A stretch of 58,177 nucleotides of DNA from Hyphomicrobiales bacterium. Its GTDB lineage: Bacteria > Pseudomonadota > Alphaproteobacteria > Rhizobiales > Aestuariivirgaceae. The stretch's first letter is position 1, and the number at the start of each line of letters is the position of its first letter. A program made the position numbers and the translations under genes. The stretch lies in the NCBI GenBank assembly GCA_020029455.1, contig JAIBJH010000003.1:1-58177 (forward strand). The letters are read 5' to 3'. The notes beneath the pieces are model-generated. The model ran no database searches, was not told where the DNA came from, and was given only the letters and a program-made list of their open reading frames with translations. Positions 7,605 to 15,867 of the stretch are shown here, in pieces.

Positions 7605-9077
7605 TTATGCCTTGCCGTCATTGCGCGCCTCGGCCTTTTCGAGGGCATCAGCCAGGCGGCGCTCTTCGCTGTAGTAGCGTGCGCGATCCCAGAAGTGCGG
7701 CCTTGCGATGCCGGTGGAGCGGTGGCGGCCGATGATCTTGCCATTGGCGTCTTCACCCTGGATTTCATAGATGAAGAGATCCTGAGTGATGATGACCTCG
7801 CCTTCCATGCCGACGACTTCGGTGACATGAGTGATCTTGCGCGAACCGTCGCGCAGGCGCGAGGCCTGGATGATGACGTCGATTGAGCCGCAGATCATCT
7901 CCTTGATGGTCTTGGAGGGCAGCGCAAAGCCGCCCATGGTGATCATCGATTCCAAGCGCGAGATGGCTTCGCGCGGGCTGTTGGCGTGGAGCGTGCCCAT
8001 GGAGCCGTCGTGGCCGGTGTTCATGGCCTGCAGGAGGTCGAAGGCTTCCGGTCCGCGGACTTCGCCGACGATGATGCGTTCGGGACGCATACGCAGGCAG
8101 TTCTTGACCAGATCGCGCATGGAAATGGAGCCCTCGCCTTCGAGGTTTGGCGGTCTGGTTTCGAGCCGCACCACATGGGGCTGCTGCAGTTGGAGCTCGG
8201 CGGCGTCCTCGCAGGTGATGATGCGCTCGTCGTGGTCAATGTAGCCGGTGAGGCAGTTCAAAAGCGTGGTCTTGCCGGAGCCGGTACCGCCCGAGATCAG
8301 CACGTTACAACGCACGCGGCCGATGATCTCGAGGATCGTGGCGCCTTCCGGCGTGATCGACTTGAAGCGCACGAGGTCAGGGAGCTTGAGGCGGTCCTTC
8401 TTGAACTTACGGATTGTGAGGGCGCAGCCGTCGATGGCGAGCGGCGGGGCGATGACGTTGACGCGTGAACCGTCGGCGAGGCGGGCGTCGCAAATTGGGC
8501 TTGCCTCGTCGACGCGGCGGCCGACCTGGCTCACGATACGCTGGCAGATGTTGAGAAGCTGGGAATTGTCGCGAAAGCGCACGCCAGTCTTCTGCATCTT
8601 GCCGTCGACTTCGATGAAGACCGTAGTGGAGCCATTCACCATGATGTCGGCGATGTCGTCGCGCGCCAGCAGCGGTTCGAGCGGGCCGAAGCCGAGCACG
8701 TCGTTGCAAATATCCTCGAGCAGTTCTTCCTGCTCGGCAATGGACATCACCACGTCCTTGAGGGCGATGATCTCGTTGACGATGTCGCGGATCTCGTCGC
8801 GGGCGGCATCACGGTCAAGCTGGGCGAGTTGCGTCAGGTCGATGGCGTCGATGAGGGCGTTGAAGATCGTGCTCTTGATGTCGTAGTAGTTTTCCGAGCG
8901 GCGGCTGTGGTCGGCCGTTGCCGGCGCCTTCTGGGCGGCGGCCTTCACTTGGCCGGCGCCCTGGACCTTGATATCGGGCACATAGGTGGCCTGGGCAGCA
9001 GCAGGCTGGCCCGCCGAGGCGGGAAGTGCCGGCGGGGCGCCAGCGCCCGGTGTTGTTTCATTTCTCTTGCCAAACAT
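7605..9077 (-). CDS. cpaF: Tad pilus assembly ATPase CpaF/TadA
   Basis: Cytoplasmic secretion NTPase of 490 residues that powers Flp pilus assembly. A Pro/Ala-rich N-terminal tail (residues 1-55) precedes the N-terminal domain. The RecA-like domain has Walker A GGTGSGKTT (about 263-271), an Asp box region with CEDAAELQLQQPHVVRLETR, Walker B-like RMRPERIIVGEVRG and the His-box GSMGTLHANSPREA. Length and motif order are normal for the family. It lies between cpaE and tadB in the same operon. Confidence 0.96.
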   Translation of the reverse strand: MFGKRNETTPGAGAPPALPASAGQPAAAQATYVPDIKVQGAGQVKAAAQKAPATADHSRRSENYYDIKSTIFNALIDAIDLTQLAQLDRDAARDEIRDIVNEIIALKDVVMSIAEQEELLEDICNDVLGFGPLEPLLARDDIADIMVNGSTTVFIEVDGKMQKTGVRFRDNSQLLNICQRIVSQVGRRVDEASPICDARLADGSRVNVIAPPLAIDGCALTIRKFKKDRLKLPDLVRFKSITPEGATILEIIGRVRCNVLISGGTGSGKTTLLNCLTGYIDHDERIITCEDAAELQLQQPHVVRLETRPPNLEGEGSISMRDLVKNCLRMRPERIIVGEVRGPEAFDLLQAMNTGHDGSMGTLHANSPREAISRLESMITMGGFALPSKTIKEMICGSIDVIIQASRLRDGSRKITHVTEVVGMEGEVIITQDLFIYEIQGEDANGKIIGRHRSTGIARPHFWDRARYYSEERRLADALEKAEARNDGKA

Positions 9078-9113
9078 CTTTCAGTCCCTCGGCCTCTGCC
9101 GCAAAGTTTCGGG

Positions 9114-10379
9114 TTATTTGTTCTTCTTCGAAAAGATCGGCAGATTTGCCAGGAAGCTCTTGCTCTTGGGCTTTGCCGCGGTGCCCTTCTGCTGTCCCAC
9201 GACAATGGCTGCGATCTCAGTGAGAGCTTCCGTGGCCTTGGCCTTGGGCGCCACTTCAAAAAGCATCTGGCCGTTGCCTTGCGCCAGCCCGAAGGACTGA
9301 GGGTCGTGCGGAACGACGGCAATGGGATCAACGCCCAGCGCCTTGGCAAAGTCAGCTGGCGAAATTTCCGGTCGCTTGGGCACGCCGACTTGATTGAGGA
9401 TGAGCTTCGGCGGCCTGTCATTGGCGCGCGCTGATTTCAGAAAATCCACAAGGTTCTTGGCGTTCCTGAGGCTCGGCAGCTCCGGCGTTGCGGTGATGAT
9501 GATGTCGTCGGAGTTGACCAGCGTCTGCTTGATCCAGGGCGCCCACATGTTGGGCACGTCCACCACGACCAGGGGCGCGCTGGAGCGCACGACATTGAGG
9601 ATGGATTCAATGGCGTGGGCTTCGATGTTGAACTCGCGTTCCACGGTGCCGGGACCGTTGAGCAGGCTCAGCTTGTCGCCGAGCTTGGTCATCAGGCGCT
9701 CAACCAGCATGCTGTCGACGCGGTCTGGCTGGCCCAGGGCATCGACAATGCCGCCGGTGGAATCCTGGTTGAAGTTGAGAGCCGCTGTGCCGAAGGCGAG
9801 ATCGAGATCGGTGATGATCGTGTCGATGTTGCGCTTCTGGGAGGTGATCCAGGCGATATTGTGGGCGATGGTCGAGGAACCGACGCCGCCCTTGGCGCCG
9901 ACAAAGGAAACGATGCGCCCAAGAGGTGCCGCCTTCGGGTCATGGTAGAGGTTGGCGATCGAATCGATGAAACTCACTGGCGAGACGGGCGCCACGAGAT
10001 ATTCACTGACGCCGGCCTTGATCAGCTCGCGATAGAGCAGCACGTCATTGACATGGCCCAGTACCACGACCTTGGTGTCGGCCTGGCAGACCTCGGAGAG
10101 GCGCATGAGCTCGGCCATCACCTGTTCGCGGTTGGAATGGGTCTCGATGACGAGAACATTGGGGGTGGGCTGGGTCTGATAGTACTGGATGGCAGCCGGA
10201 ATGCCGCCAAGCTGGATCGAGACATGGGCCCTGGACATGCGCCGGTCAGTGGCTGCTACCTGCAGCAACTGCCCGGTCTGCTGATTGTCGCAGAAGGCGT
10301 GCAATTCAATCCGCGGGACCAGAACAACAGGCGCTTCGCTTGTCGCTTGAAGTGTTGGCTCGGTTGCTAGGTTATGCAT
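9114..10379 (-). CDS. cpaE: Pilus localisation/assembly ATPase CpaE
   Basis: ParA/MinD-like protein of 421 residues. An N-terminal receiver-like domain (about 20-150, with NVLVIETHS and VVVLGHVND) lacks an obvious phospho-acceptor pocket and is followed by a P-loop domain with the CpaE-type deviant motif GAKGGVGSST and ITDLDLAFGTAALNF. CpaE family proteins place and help assemble the Flp pilus at the cell pole. The C-terminus is Lys-rich (SKKNK). The spacing to cpaF (36 bp) fits a common transcript. Confidence 0.93.
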   Translation of the reverse strand: MHNLATEPTLQATSEAPVVLVPRIELHAFCDNQQTGQLLQVAATDRRMSRAHVSIQLGGIPAAIQYYQTQPTPNVLVIETHSNREQVMAELMRLSEVCQADTKVVVLGHVNDVLLYRELIKAGVSEYLVAPVSPVSFIDSIANLYHDPKAAPLGRIVSFVGAKGGVGSSTIAHNIAWITSQKRNIDTIITDLDLAFGTAALNFNQDSTGGIVDALGQPDRVDSMLVERLMTKLGDKLSLLNGPGTVEREFNIEAHAIESILNVVRSSAPLVVVDVPNMWAPWIKQTLVNSDDIIITATPELPSLRNAKNLVDFLKSARANDRPPKLILNQVGVPKRPEISPADFAKALGVDPIAVVPHDPQSFGLAQGNGQMLFEVAPKAKATEALTEIAAIVVGQQKGTAAKPKSKSFLANLPIFSKKNK

Positions 10380-10412
10380 GGTTCGGTCCTGGCTTGCGCG
10401 CTTTGGTCTGGA

Positions 10413-10799
10413 TTAGGGGGTAGTGGAATTGGCCACCGGGGCGATATTCGTGTATAGTTTCGAGATGGCGGTGTACTCGATGTCACCCAGGGGCTTTGGC
10501 AGCTTGCGCTTTTTCCCGACGAGGTCGGATGGATAGGCGGCCATAGCTGCAATATTGGACTGCACGGCACAGCCGTGATTCTCGTGCAATTCATTGCTTT
10601 CGCTATCAGCGAGATTGTGTGGCCACTGGCCGCAATCTTCCACATAGGCCTTGCCGCCCGACACCTTGATCGGGTGCATTTTCGATCCGCCGTAGGGGGT
10701 GATGTCGGAGTTGTACATCTCATCGGTGACACAGCCTGCCAGCGGCAAGGCGAGACACAACATGGCGATGACCAAGGAATTTCCGGAATGCTTGAACAT
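10413..10799 (-). CDS. cpaD: Short CpaD-like pilus lipoprotein
   Basis: Predicted outer-membrane lipoprotein. The signal peptide ends in a lipobox LALPLAGC (Cys about residue 23). The remainder carries the CpaD-like block DCGQWPHNL, HGCAVQSNIAAM and YPSDLVGKKR. At about 128 residues it is clearly shorter than usual CpaD proteins, and the central region before the DCG block looks reduced. ATG 10799 is preferred over GTG 10808 because AGGAAA lies about 11 bp upstream of it. It sits directly downstream of cpaC, the secretin it would be expected to assist. Confidence 0.75.
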   Translation of the reverse strand: MFKHSGNSLVIAMLCLALPLAGCVTDEMYNSDITPYGGSKMHPIKVSGGKAYVEDCGQWPHNLADSESNELHENHGCAVQSNIAAMAAYPSDLVGKKRKLPKPLGDIEYTAISKLYTNIAPVANSTTP

Positions 10800-10816
10800 G
10801 GTACCCACTTTCCTGC

Positions 10817-12244
10817 CTACTCAACAATAAACCCAACGCTGCCGTGATAGGTGCCATCCGGCTCATCGGCACCGCCGCCATAGATCTTGTTCAGACGGCC
10901 CATGAAGATTGCCTGCTTGTCCGTGGCCGGATTGAAGTTCTTGTCCGGCGAGGTCAGCTTTGACGGCGAAGTCGGACGCACGAGAATCGGCGTCACCAAG
11001 ATCACGAGTTCTGTCTCGTTCGAAATGAAGTCCTGGCTGCGGAAGAGCTGGCCAAGGATTGGCAGCTTCTTCAGGCCTGGCGTGCCGTCAACATTTTGGC
11101 GCGTGGACTCCCTGATGAGACCGGCGATCATCATGGAACCACCGGAGGGAAGCTCAAGCGCCGTGGTGGCGGTGCGCGTATCGAGAGTGGGAATACCGTT
11201 CATTGCGCCGGATATGTCGCTCACTTCCGTCTTGATATTGAGAAGGATGCGGTCTTCGCTGAACACCGTCGGCGTGAAATTCACGATGACGCCGAAATTC
11301 TTGAACTCTATGACGCAGTTGTCAGCGGACTGACAGCTGCGGAACGGAAACTCGCCACCGGCCTGGAAGCTGGCGCTTCCGCCTGTGATCGCCGTCAGAT
11401 TCGGTTCTGCCAGCGTGCGCACCAAGCCGTCGCTTTCCATGGCACGGATCAAGCCTTCAATCTTTGTGCCGCCGGAAGCGTATGTGGCCTTGGCGCCGCT
11501 GAGGGGGTCCAGCACGCCGTTGGTTAAGCCGGTGGGGATGTTCGCGATATTGAATGCCATCTTGCCGAGGTCCAACAGGGCGGAGAAATCGACGCCGAAC
11601 TGCTTCAGCACGTCACGCTGGATCTCCACCACCTTGACCTTCAGCATCACCTGGTCTTCACCCTGGACCAAAATGGTGTTGATGACAGTGTTGTTTGCCG
11701 CGCTGCCGCCATAATACTTGTTGGCCAATTCCATGGCTGTCTTCACTTCAAGCGCATTGCGCGCGGTGCCGCCGAGAACGATGGTGTTGTCAACCGAGTC
11801 CACGGTGATGTGGTGGCCTGGCAGGGCGCGGCTAAGCAGCTTCTTCATCGCCATCGTATCCACAGCAACCTCGACATCTATACTGAGGATCTGCCGGCCG
11901 TTGGCGTCAAAGAAGAAGATGTTGGTCTGGCCACCCTGGTGGGCGAAAAGATAGGCCGTGTTTCTGGAGCGTACGACAGCATCAATAATATGGTCGTTGC
12001 CGACAACCACGTCGCGTGCCTCTGCCGGCAAGCGGATGATCGCCGACTTGCCGGCGCCCAGACGGATGAAACGGCTGTTGTCCGCCTCTTCGACGGCAGG
12101 TTCAAGGTCGCCGGCCCATGCCGGCTTTGCGAGAATGTTCGGGGCAATCACGCCCACTGCAGAAACGGCGAGCAGGCAGGCAGCGAGGAGACCGGACTTC
12201 ATGATCTTACCTTTGAGAAGCGGATTGATGGGGAACATGGTCAT
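10817..12244 (-). CDS. cpaC: Tad pilus secretin CpaC/RcpA
   Basis: Outer-membrane secretin channel of the Tad system (about 475 residues). It has a signal peptide (KSGLLAACLLAVSAVGVIAP), an N-terminal RcpA/CpaC pilus-formation domain with SRFIRLGAGKSAIIRLP and GGQTNIFFFDANGRQI, a BON-like segment, and the secretin domain with VRTLAEPNLTAITGGSASF, FKNFGVIVNFTP and the end motif TELVILVTPILVRP. Of three ATGs (12295, 12244, 12202), the one at 12244 follows GAGGAAG with a 5-bp gap and lies just after the cpaB stop. Confidence 0.95.
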   Translation of the reverse strand: MTMFPINPLLKGKIMKSGLLAACLLAVSAVGVIAPNILAKPAWAGDLEPAVEEADNSRFIRLGAGKSAIIRLPAEARDVVVGNDHIIDAVVRSRNTAYLFAHQGGQTNIFFFDANGRQILSIDVEVAVDTMAMKKLLSRALPGHHITVDSVDNTIVLGGTARNALEVKTAMELANKYYGGSAANNTVINTILVQGEDQVMLKVKVVEIQRDVLKQFGVDFSALLDLGKMAFNIANIPTGLTNGVLDPLSGAKATYASGGTKIEGLIRAMESDGLVRTLAEPNLTAITGGSASFQAGGEFPFRSCQSADNCVIEFKNFGVIVNFTPTVFSEDRILLNIKTEVSDISGAMNGIPTLDTRTATTALELPSGGSMMIAGLIRESTRQNVDGTPGLKKLPILGQLFRSQDFISNETELVILVTPILVRPTSPSKLTSPDKNFNPATDKQAIFMGRLNKIYGGGADEPDGTYHGSVGFIVE

Positions 12245-12254
12245 GACTGCTTCC

Positions 12255-13091
12255 TCAGCGGCTCGTGGCATAGGTTTCGATGCCGTAGCGGACAAACAAA
12301 GTGTCGCCGTTCACCGTCTTGTTGGCGCCGTGGGGCATGTATTTTTCGGCAAGCCTTGGGCCATCTTTTACAGCGTTCCCGTCGTTCTCGGCGAGAGAAC
12401 GAAGCGCCAGGGAAAGCTCGCCCTCTGTTTCTACACGAGCGATGATTTCGGCCTGGTCAAGCGACATTTCGAGGGTTGCCGTATCAGTTTCCTTCATAGC
12501 CACATCTTCGCCTTCCTTGGCCTGCTTGAAGACCTGATTGATGGCGAGCACGCGGACATTGGTGATCACCGTCTCGCTTTTCACCAGTGTGTTGCCGGTT
12601 TCAGCATTGGTGATCTTGCGGGTGAGAATCACGTCGACGCGGTCATTGGGCAGAATGAAGCCGCCGGCCGCGGACCTGTTGGAAATGGCAACCGAGCTTG
12701 CGCGCATGCCCTTGGGAAGCACGGCACTCATGAAGCCACCTTCTCCGGGATTAACGATCTTCTTTTCGAGGATGGTCTCGCCTTCGAACATGGGAACAAG
12801 GGCGCGTGTCTCGGCGAGCTTTTCTTCGGCGTCCGGCATCTCATCCTTGGTGATCATCAAGTCCTGGATTACGTTCTTGGGCCAGGACTTCCAGACGACG
12901 GTTCCGGAGGCGAGCTTTTCGCCCGTTTCTATGTCTTTGGCGGCGACCAGCACATCGACCGTCTCGATCTTGGGCGCCACGGCAACCTGCTGCGGTTGCG
13001 GCTTCTTGCCGATCACGCCTTTGGCCAGAAGGCCCGCTGTCACGGCCGAGCCGATGGCCACGGCAAACATCACGATGCGCATCTTACTCAT
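12255..13091 (-). CDS. cpaB: Tad pilus periplasmic protein CpaB/RcpC
   Basis: CpaB/RcpC family (278 residues), a single N-terminal membrane anchor (MRIVMFAVAIGSAVTAGLLA) and a periplasmic part. A SAF domain (VLVAAKDIETGEKL, about 46-110) is followed by the RcpC region with NDRVDVILTRKI and a C-terminal ADVE-type tail. It is thought to aid secretin assembly or pilus stability. It lies directly upstream of cpaC. ATG at 13091 or, three codons later, 13082. Confidence 0.9.
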   Translation of the reverse strand: MSKMRIVMFAVAIGSAVTAGLLAKGVIGKKPQPQQVAVAPKIETVDVLVAAKDIETGEKLASGTVVWKSWPKNVIQDLMITKDEMPDAEEKLAETRALVPMFEGETILEKKIVNPGEGGFMSAVLPKGMRASSVAISNRSAAGGFILPNDRVDVILTRKITNAETGNTLVKSETVITNVRVLAINQVFKQAKEGEDVAMKETDTATLEMSLDQAEIIARVETEGELSLALRSLAENDGNAVKDGPRLAEKYMPHGANKTVNGDTLFVRYGIETYATSR

Positions 13092-13181
13092 GTCTTGTCC
13101 TCACTGGCGCGGCTTGCGCGCACTGAACCGGGATTGATCTTTCGGCTCGAATGGCAAAATTTCGGTTAATGGAATGCAAAG

Positions 13182-13691
13182 TCATGCAACATTCATCCAC
13201 CATGTGTCCGGGAAGGCGAGAATAGCGCCCACAGCGAGAGCAATTCCGTAAGGCACCTTGGGAGTCCATTGCTTGAGGCGCTGACGCAGCGGAAGGGTTC
13301 TTTCGCCACCGCCCATGTCCCAACTCAAGGAAATCGCCGACCAGGCCGCAACAACAAGGGCGAGAAGGCCACCGGCAATTGCCGTCATGATCAGGAAATT
13401 CAAGGAATCGGAGGTGCCGAACCATAGGCCTGCCGCCGCCATGAGCTTGGCATCGCCGCCGCCGAATAGGCGAAGCGCGAACAGGGCATAGCCTGCAAAG
13501 AAAAGCAGGAGGCCCGCAAGAACATGCCAGCCCAGTTCCGCCAGCGGCATGCCAGTAGCCCAGGCCATCGGAAAGAAAGCAAGGGCGGTGAGGCCCGTCA
13601 GCCAGTTCGGAATGCGCAGCGAAGCGCAATCGCTGACAGCAGCGAGAATCATCAAGGCCGGAAGGATAAAGATTGATAGAGTATGCAGCAT
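13182..13691 (-). CDS. cpaA: Type IV prepilin peptidase CpaA (A24 family)
   Basis: Small inner-membrane aspartic protease (169 residues) that trims Flp prepilin and TadE-type pseudopilins. The two catalytic aspartates are visible in AVSDCASLRIPN (about residue 21) and GGGDAKLMAA (about 80). Five to six hydrophobic segments cover the protein, as usual for the short A24A type without a methylase domain. First gene of the leftward cluster. No flp/pilA pilin gene, often found just upstream of cpaA, is present here. Confidence 0.93.
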   Translation of the reverse strand: MLHTLSIFILPALMILAAVSDCASLRIPNWLTGLTALAFFPMAWATGMPLAELGWHVLAGLLLFFAGYALFALRLFGGGDAKLMAAAGLWFGTSDSLNFLIMTAIAGGLLALVVAAWSAISLSWDMGGGERTLPLRQRLKQWTPKVPYGIALAVGAILAFPDTWWMNVA

Positions 13692-13887
13692 TGGCCCACC
13701 CAGGGTCAGAAAGTTGAAAGAATCTGCATCCTCGCAAAATTGATCTAAAGGAACGTTAACCCTGAGAAAGCGTTATGGCCCGCCGGTTGGGCGCGGATCG
13801 TTGTCTTCTCACGTAACGGAAGATTCACCATTGCCATGCGACTGTGCGGCACTCTCCGGGCGCTTGCCCGCATTTGTGTGGTGGTCC

Positions 13888-14388
13888 ATGAAAAACATTT
13901 TGTTGCATTTTGCTTTGCTGGCAGGATTGGCCGTGGTGCCGTTCCTGAGCGGTCACGCCCTTGCGGACCAAGCACTCGATGTTGAAATCGACAGCTCCCG
14001 CATGCTCACGGTGCAGGCCAATCCCGGTGCGGTCATTGTTGGCAATCCGTCGATTGCTGACGTTTCGCTTCATCTCGACAAAGTCTTCGTGCACGGCCGG
14101 AGCTTCGGGCAGACCAATCTCATCATCCTTGACCAGAAGGGCGAGCCGATCGGCCAGTTCGACATCATGGTGAAACATACGGCCGAAAGCGCCGTTGCCG
14201 TTTACGAAGGTACTGGCGCAGTCGTGATGCGCCGGAGCTACACATGCTGGCCGCTTTGCGAGGCGGACATGCAGGTAGGCGACGGCTTCGAACGTTTTGA
14301 CGGCATCATCAAGGGGAATATGGCCAAGACGAAGTTCGCCACCGGCGAAGAGTCATCCGAGGCCAAGGCGCCGGCTGCGCCGCAGTAA
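13888..14388 (+). CDS. Stand-alone pilus-assembly N-terminal-domain protein (RcpA-N-like)
   Basis: Exported protein of about 166 residues: signal peptide (KNILLHFALLAGLAVVPFLS) and then a domain like the N-terminal part of CpaC/RcpA secretins (SSRMLTVQANPGAVIVGNPS, GQTNLIILDQKG). It lacks the secretin channel domain. A C-terminal part has two Cys (YTCWPLCEADMQ) and an Ala-rich tail. Such genes accompany many alphaproteobacterial Tad loci; the role may be secretin or pilus assembly in the periplasm (inference). An in-frame ATG lies 87 bp upstream of ATG 13888, but the signal peptide begins at 13888. Confidence 0.8.
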   Translation: MKNILLHFALLAGLAVVPFLSGHALADQALDVEIDSSRMLTVQANPGAVIVGNPSIADVSLHLDKVFVHGRSFGQTNLIILDQKGEPIGQFDIMVKHTAESAVAVYEGTGAVVMRRSYTCWPLCEADMQVGDGFERFDGIIKGNMAKTKFATGEESSEAKAPAAPQ

Positions 14389-14411
14389 AAAATCTACCGA
14401 ATCGGTTAACC

Positions 14412-14439
14412 AAGGGCGGAGATTTGCTCTCCGCCCTTT
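14412..14439 (+). terminator. Intrinsic terminator after the RcpA-N-like gene
   Basis: A perfect 11-bp stem, AAGGGCGGAGA (14412-14422) with TCTCCGCCCTT (14428-14438), encloses a 5-nt loop and is followed by TTTGCATTTTG. It separates the RcpA-N-like gene from the TadE-like pair 145 bp further on. Confidence 0.75.
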
Positions 14440-14583
14440 GCATTTTGACGATTTCATTCAAATTTTATGTATCCGGGTAAAACTGTGGCAAGCGTCCTTT
14501 GCTAGCTATTCATGCACCCTTCGTGCGTCCTGGCGTGCCAGGGGCCATTGTTTGCGGCGCGCGGCCGCTGACGGGAGAAAGTG

Positions 14584-15174
14584 ATGAGCATGCTGTCTAA
14601 ACTCGGTGATCGCCTGCGCAGGTCTGGCGCTTTCTGCCTTTGGCGCAACGAGGACGGCGTCACGGCTATCGAATTCGGGATGGTAGGACCCCTCTTCTTC
14701 CTCCTGCTCGGCAGCATCATGGAGACGGGCATGATGCTCTTCTCAGAATATTCGCTGCAAACGAGCGTGCAGGCTGCCGCGCGGCTGGTGCGTACCGGCC
14801 AGGCGCAGGAGCTGCAGCTGACCTCGGCACAGTTCAAAACCGAGCTTTGCAAGACGGCAGAAATCACAATGGATTGCGCCGGCGGCGTTACTGTCTACAT
14901 GGTTTCGGCGGCGAGTTTTGCGGCGCTCCAAGCCATGGTTCCCTCTTATACCAGTATTGGCAACAGCTTTGGCGGCCCTGCGGGCCCCACTTCATATTCC
15001 TGCGGCGGCGCCTCGCAGGTGGTCGCTGTCATTGCCACCTATGACTGGGACTTCACCATGCCGTTCCTCAAGGAACATTTCGGCAATGTCGATGGAAACA
15101 CGAAACGCCGCTTCGCAGGCTTTGCCATGTTCCAGAATGAACCTTTCCCCGCCACCGGAAACAACTGCCAATAA
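14584..15174 (+). CDS. tadE: TadE-like pseudopilin 1
   Basis: TadE/TadG family minor pilin (about 196 residues). A short basic N-terminus is followed by the hallmark EDGVTAIEFGMVGPLFFLLL, where the segment before the conserved Glu is the likely CpaA processing region and the rest is the membrane/packing helix. The extracellular part has several Cys pairs (about residues 96, 104, 148). GGGAGAAAG lies just before ATG 14584; the GTG at 14581 is an alternative. Paired with the next TadE-like gene. Confidence 0.88.
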   Translation: MSMLSKLGDRLRRSGAFCLWRNEDGVTAIEFGMVGPLFFLLLGSIMETGMMLFSEYSLQTSVQAAARLVRTGQAQELQLTSAQFKTELCKTAEITMDCAGGVTVYMVSAASFAALQAMVPSYTSIGNSFGGPAGPTSYSCGGASQVVAVIATYDWDFTMPFLKEHFGNVDGNTKRRFAGFAMFQNEPFPATGNNCQ

Positions 15175-15186
15175 GGACCTGCTGCC

Positions 15187-15765
15187 ATGCGGAAGTTCGG
15201 CCTCACATCATATCTTAACGCCCAGTCGGGTGTTGCGGCAATTGAGTTCGCTTTCATCCTGCCGGTGATGCTGCTTCTCTATTTCGGCATGATGGATCTC
15301 ACCACGCTGGTGGTGAACAACAGAAAGGTCACGACCGTCGCCAGCGCCGTTGCGGACCTCACCGCGCAGAACCGCACAACGGTACTCAAGCCGCAGGTCG
15401 AGGACTACATGCAAGTGGCAAACCTGATCCTCAATCCGATGCCCGATGACGGCGTGACAGTGAAGGTCTACGGATACCGCAACTCCGGCGGCGCGCCATC
15501 CTTGATCTGGCAGACCACCAATGGTTCCGGCCCCGGCTGCTCCGGCACACCCAGCACATCGGGCTATAGTGACCTGATGACCGCAGGCAATGATCTCGTC
15601 GTGGCGCAAGCCTGCATGACCTATGAGCCCTTCATTGCCACCTTCCTCGGCAAGGACATCCTTGGCGCCACGTTCTTCAATGTCGAACAGGCGGTCGTGG
15701 TGAGGCCGCGCTCCACGCTCGTACTCACTTGCCAGACGTCATCGGGCGGGGCGACCTGCTCATAA
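15187..15765 (+). CDS. TadE-like pseudopilin 2
   Basis: Second TadE-family minor pilin (192 residues), 12 bp after the first. The N-terminal motif AQSGVAAIEFAFILPVMLLL marks the processing site and hydrophobic helix, followed by a stretch typical of TadE/TadG proteins (LVVNNRKVTTVASAVADLTA). The C-terminal domain carries four Cys, presumably for disulfides outside the membrane. A strong terminator follows, closing the rightward pilus operon. Confidence 0.88.
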   Translation: MRKFGLTSYLNAQSGVAAIEFAFILPVMLLLYFGMMDLTTLVVNNRKVTTVASAVADLTAQNRTTVLKPQVEDYMQVANLILNPMPDDGVTVKVYGYRNSGGAPSLIWQTTNGSGPGCSGTPSTSGYSDLMTAGNDLVVAQACMTYEPFIATFLGKDILGATFFNVEQAVVVRPRSTLVLTCQTSSGGATCS

Positions 15766-15788
15766 CGGCCAAAGCCGCATCGTTTCAG

Positions 15789-15812
15789 AGGGGCCTTAAT
15801 TGGGCCCCTTTT
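15789..15812 (+). terminator. Intrinsic terminator of the tadE-like operon
   Basis: AGGGGCC and GGGCCCCT flank a short TTAATT loop, followed by TTTT, 24 bp after the second TadE-like stop codon. A classic rho-independent terminator for rightward transcription. Confidence 0.85.
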
Positions 15813-15867
15813 CGTTTGGCCCCCAATTTGGCACAAGGGCTTGCCCCGCAACCGAAAGCCCCTTCCT

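Noticed and set aside
14529..14542. Small hairpin CCTGGC/GCCAGG in the leader of the first TadE-like gene
   Set aside because: Six-bp stem in GC-rich DNA is expected by chance and has no further regulatory context.
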